DNA from: Cellvibrionaceae bacterium
GTDB lineage: Bacteria > Pseudomonadota > Gammaproteobacteria > Pseudomonadales > Cellvibrionaceae
Assembly: GCA_025800435.1 (NCBI GenBank)
Contig: JAOXRV010000611.1
Location: forward strand, 1-7,985
Length of the DNA stretch: 7,985 nucleotides
Reading direction: 5' to 3'
In this document: positions 6,885-7,985 of the stretch, piece by piece
Position numbering within the stretch: position 1 is the first letter of the stretch
Layout of the letters: each line of letters begins with the position of its first letter
Position numbers and translations under genes: made by a program
Notes under the pieces: generated by a model
Told to the model about the DNA's origin: nothing
Databases searched by the model: none
What the model saw: only the letters and a program-made list of their open reading frames with translations

Positions 6885-6965
6885 ATTTACTCTCTCTTCT
6901 ATAAAAGGGCTTGTTGACGCCCGTTTGTGTTGGGAGTATTGAACAACATTGCGACCTGACAATAC

Positions 6966-6979
6966 TTGATTTAGATTAA
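6966..6979. promoter_or_regulatory. FNR-like box upstream of ompW (site 3)
   Basis: TTGATTTAGATTAA on the plus strand (TTAATCTAAATCAA toward ompW) matches the FNR consensus at nine of ten positions. Centred at 6972.5, it is about 88 bp from the ompW start. With class II geometry transcription would begin near 6931, with TTCAATACT around 6942-6934 as a weak -10. Confidence 0.68.
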
Positions 6980-7072
6980 CTAAAAAGGGGTTTATGCCGG
7001 GCAAAGTGATTAGATAAAAACTACAGTGCCAAAAAATTGGCCATACCCAAAACCTAAGTACTAAGCTTTTTA

Positions 7073-7624
7073 CTATTCTGCTTTTACCGGGCTTTTTACA
7101 TCCGGTACAAATTTTAACGCCAGCGAGTTAATACAATAGCGCTTACCCGTTGGCGCTGGGCCATCCTCAAACACATGGCCCAGGTGTTCCCCACATTTAG
7201 ACAGCACCTCAATTCGGCGCATGCCCCAGCTGTAATCCTTCTTTAAAACGATGTTATCGGGGTTGAGCATCTCCCAAAAAGCTGGCCAACCACTGCCCGA
7301 ATCGTATTTGTGTTCCGAACGAAATACCGGCAGCCGGCAGCCGGCGGTCACATAGGTGCCGGCTTGGCTTCCGCCCATTTTTTCATCGGTATTGCGAGGC
7401 TCGGTATCGCCTTCCCACAACACCTTATAGCGATCCCTGGGCAATAACTGTTTCCATACCGACTTCGGCAGCTGGCTGAGGTCCCCGCCGCGCTCAATCA
7501 TCGCCCTGGCCTGCTGCAATTGGGGCTCGATGGGGGCAGTTTTGGGCTCGCCACCGGCTTCACTGCAGCCCAGCACAAGCGCGGCTGTGGCGGTAATACT
7601 CAAGGTTAAAAAAGCTTTGCTCAT
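7073..7624 (-). CDS. msrB: Peptide-methionine (R)-S-oxide reductase MsrB, lipoprotein form
   Basis: MsrB reduces the R form of methionine sulfoxide in proteins. This 183-residue product starts at ATG 7624, which has a GGAGAG site upstream; the extension to 7699 is rejected because it precedes the signal sequence. Residues 1-20 are a lipoprotein signal with lipobox LVLGC (C20), and Ser at +2 suggests outer membrane anchoring, so it acts in the periplasm. A linker follows, then the MsrB domain (about 53-175): KYDSGSGWPAFW, HLGHVFEDGP and the catalytic RYCIN with C164. The usual zinc-binding CxxC pairs are each reduced to one cysteine: YVTAGC (C96, Thr93 for the first Cys) and EVLSKC (C144, Leu141 for the first Cys). 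C96 or C144 might act as the resolving cysteine. It lies 93 bases after the nitrilase gene on the same strand and may be cotranscribed. No clear terminator is seen after its stop. Confidence 0.93.
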   Translation of the reverse strand: MSKAFLTLSITATAALVLGCSEAGGEPKTAPIEPQLQQARAMIERGGDLSQLPKSVWKQLLPRDRYKVLWEGDTEPRNTDEKMGGSQAGTYVTAGCRLPVFRSEHKYDSGSGWPAFWEMLNPDNIVLKKDYSWGMRRIEVLSKCGEHLGHVFEDGPAPTGKRYCINSLALKFVPDVKSPVKAE

Positions 7625-7717
7625 ATCCACTCTCCGTTTTTGGCCATAGTAGCGAGCAGCGCAAATGAATACCTGACAAAAGCCAGAAAAGAACATCACA
7701 AAAGTTTCCCAAACACG

Positions 7718-7985
7718 CTACAGGCGGCGATGTTGTAAAGCGGGTAGGCGCTGGCGACACTGGCTTAGAAACTCAGGCGCTAAATCGACCAGCAGATGCC
7801 CCTCGCCATGGCCCAACTCAGCCATCAGCTGGCCCCAGGGGTCGATGGCGGCACTGTGGCCCCAGGTTTGGCGGCGGGCAGAGTGCTGGCCGCCCTGGGC
7901 AGCACCCAGCACATAACACTGGTTCTCCAATGCCCTGGCGCGCAGCAGCAACTGCCAGTGGGCCTCGCCGGTTTGATAGGTAAAG
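7718..7985 (-). CDS. Nitrilase-superfamily amidohydrolase, C-terminal part only
   Basis: This is the end of a carbon-nitrogen hydrolase (Nit2/omega-amidase or YafV-like type, about 270-290 residues), which hydrolyses amide C-N bonds with a Glu-Lys-Cys triad. About 88 residues are visible, running off the window edge. Seen: FTYQTGEAHWQLLLRARALEN, then QCYVLGAAQGGQH, GHSAAIDPWGQLMAELGHGEG and LLVDLAPEFL near the end, all typical of the region after the catalytic Cys. The Cys, Lys and first Glu are expected upstream and are not in the window, so activity cannot be judged. A TTG at 7951 is internal, as family sequence continues upstream of it. Substrate is unknown. Confidence 0.9.
   Translation of the reverse strand, partial: FTYQTGEAHWQLLLRARALENQCYVLGAAQGGQHSARRQTWGHSAAIDPWGQLMAELGHGEGHLLVDLAPEFLSQCRQRLPALQHRRL

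Noticed and set aside
7032..7047. GCCAAAAAATTGGC inverted repeat after msrB as a terminator
   Set aside because: The stem is only about 5 bp and no T-run follows on the minus strand; it may be chance in AT-rich sequence.

Overview
The window looks like chromosomal DNA of a heterotrophic gammaproteobacterium of moderate GC. The gene set (acylating methylmalonate-semialdehyde dehydrogenase, tandem-domain UspE, HemN-like protein next to FNR/ANR, OmpW, lipoprotein MsrB, nitrilase) and the repeat style suggest a marine group such as Cellvibrionales, but that placement is an inference.

Layout. Positions 1-1175 hold the 3' part of mmsA on the plus strand. Its TAG stop lies in a CTAG that borders a 275-bp MITE-like element (1176-1450) with long terminal inverted repeats, and a second palindromic element follows (1495-1598). 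Positions 1647-2327 (minus) are the C-terminal remnant of an M19 membrane dipeptidase whose N-terminal half is gone. Positions 2328-2660 carry three strong inverted repeats and no convincing gene. So 1172-2660 is a repeat-rich scar between conserved genes.

The core is an oxygen-response cluster. uspE (2754-3560, minus) and a HemN-like gene (3838-5139, plus) diverge from an intergenic region with one perfect and one near-perfect FNR box. The HemN-like gene is followed by fnr/anr (5281-6021, plus), which keeps all four cluster cysteines. A bidirectional terminator (6114-6143) separates fnr from the convergent ompW (6165-6884, minus), whose upstream region holds a third FNR-like box. The sensor therefore sits among its probable targets. 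uspE next to fnr resembles E. coli, and hemN near anr resembles Pseudomonas.

The most striking observation is that the HemN-like protein has lost the CX3CX2C radical-SAM cluster motif and the GGGTP motif, yet keeps a full open frame and the HemN C-terminal region. It should not work as a normal oxygen-independent coproporphyrinogen oxidase.

The right end carries a lipoprotein MsrB (7073-7624, minus) and the C-terminal end of a nitrilase-superfamily amidohydrolase (7718-7985, minus, cut by the window edge), probably transcribed in that order from the nitrilase side.
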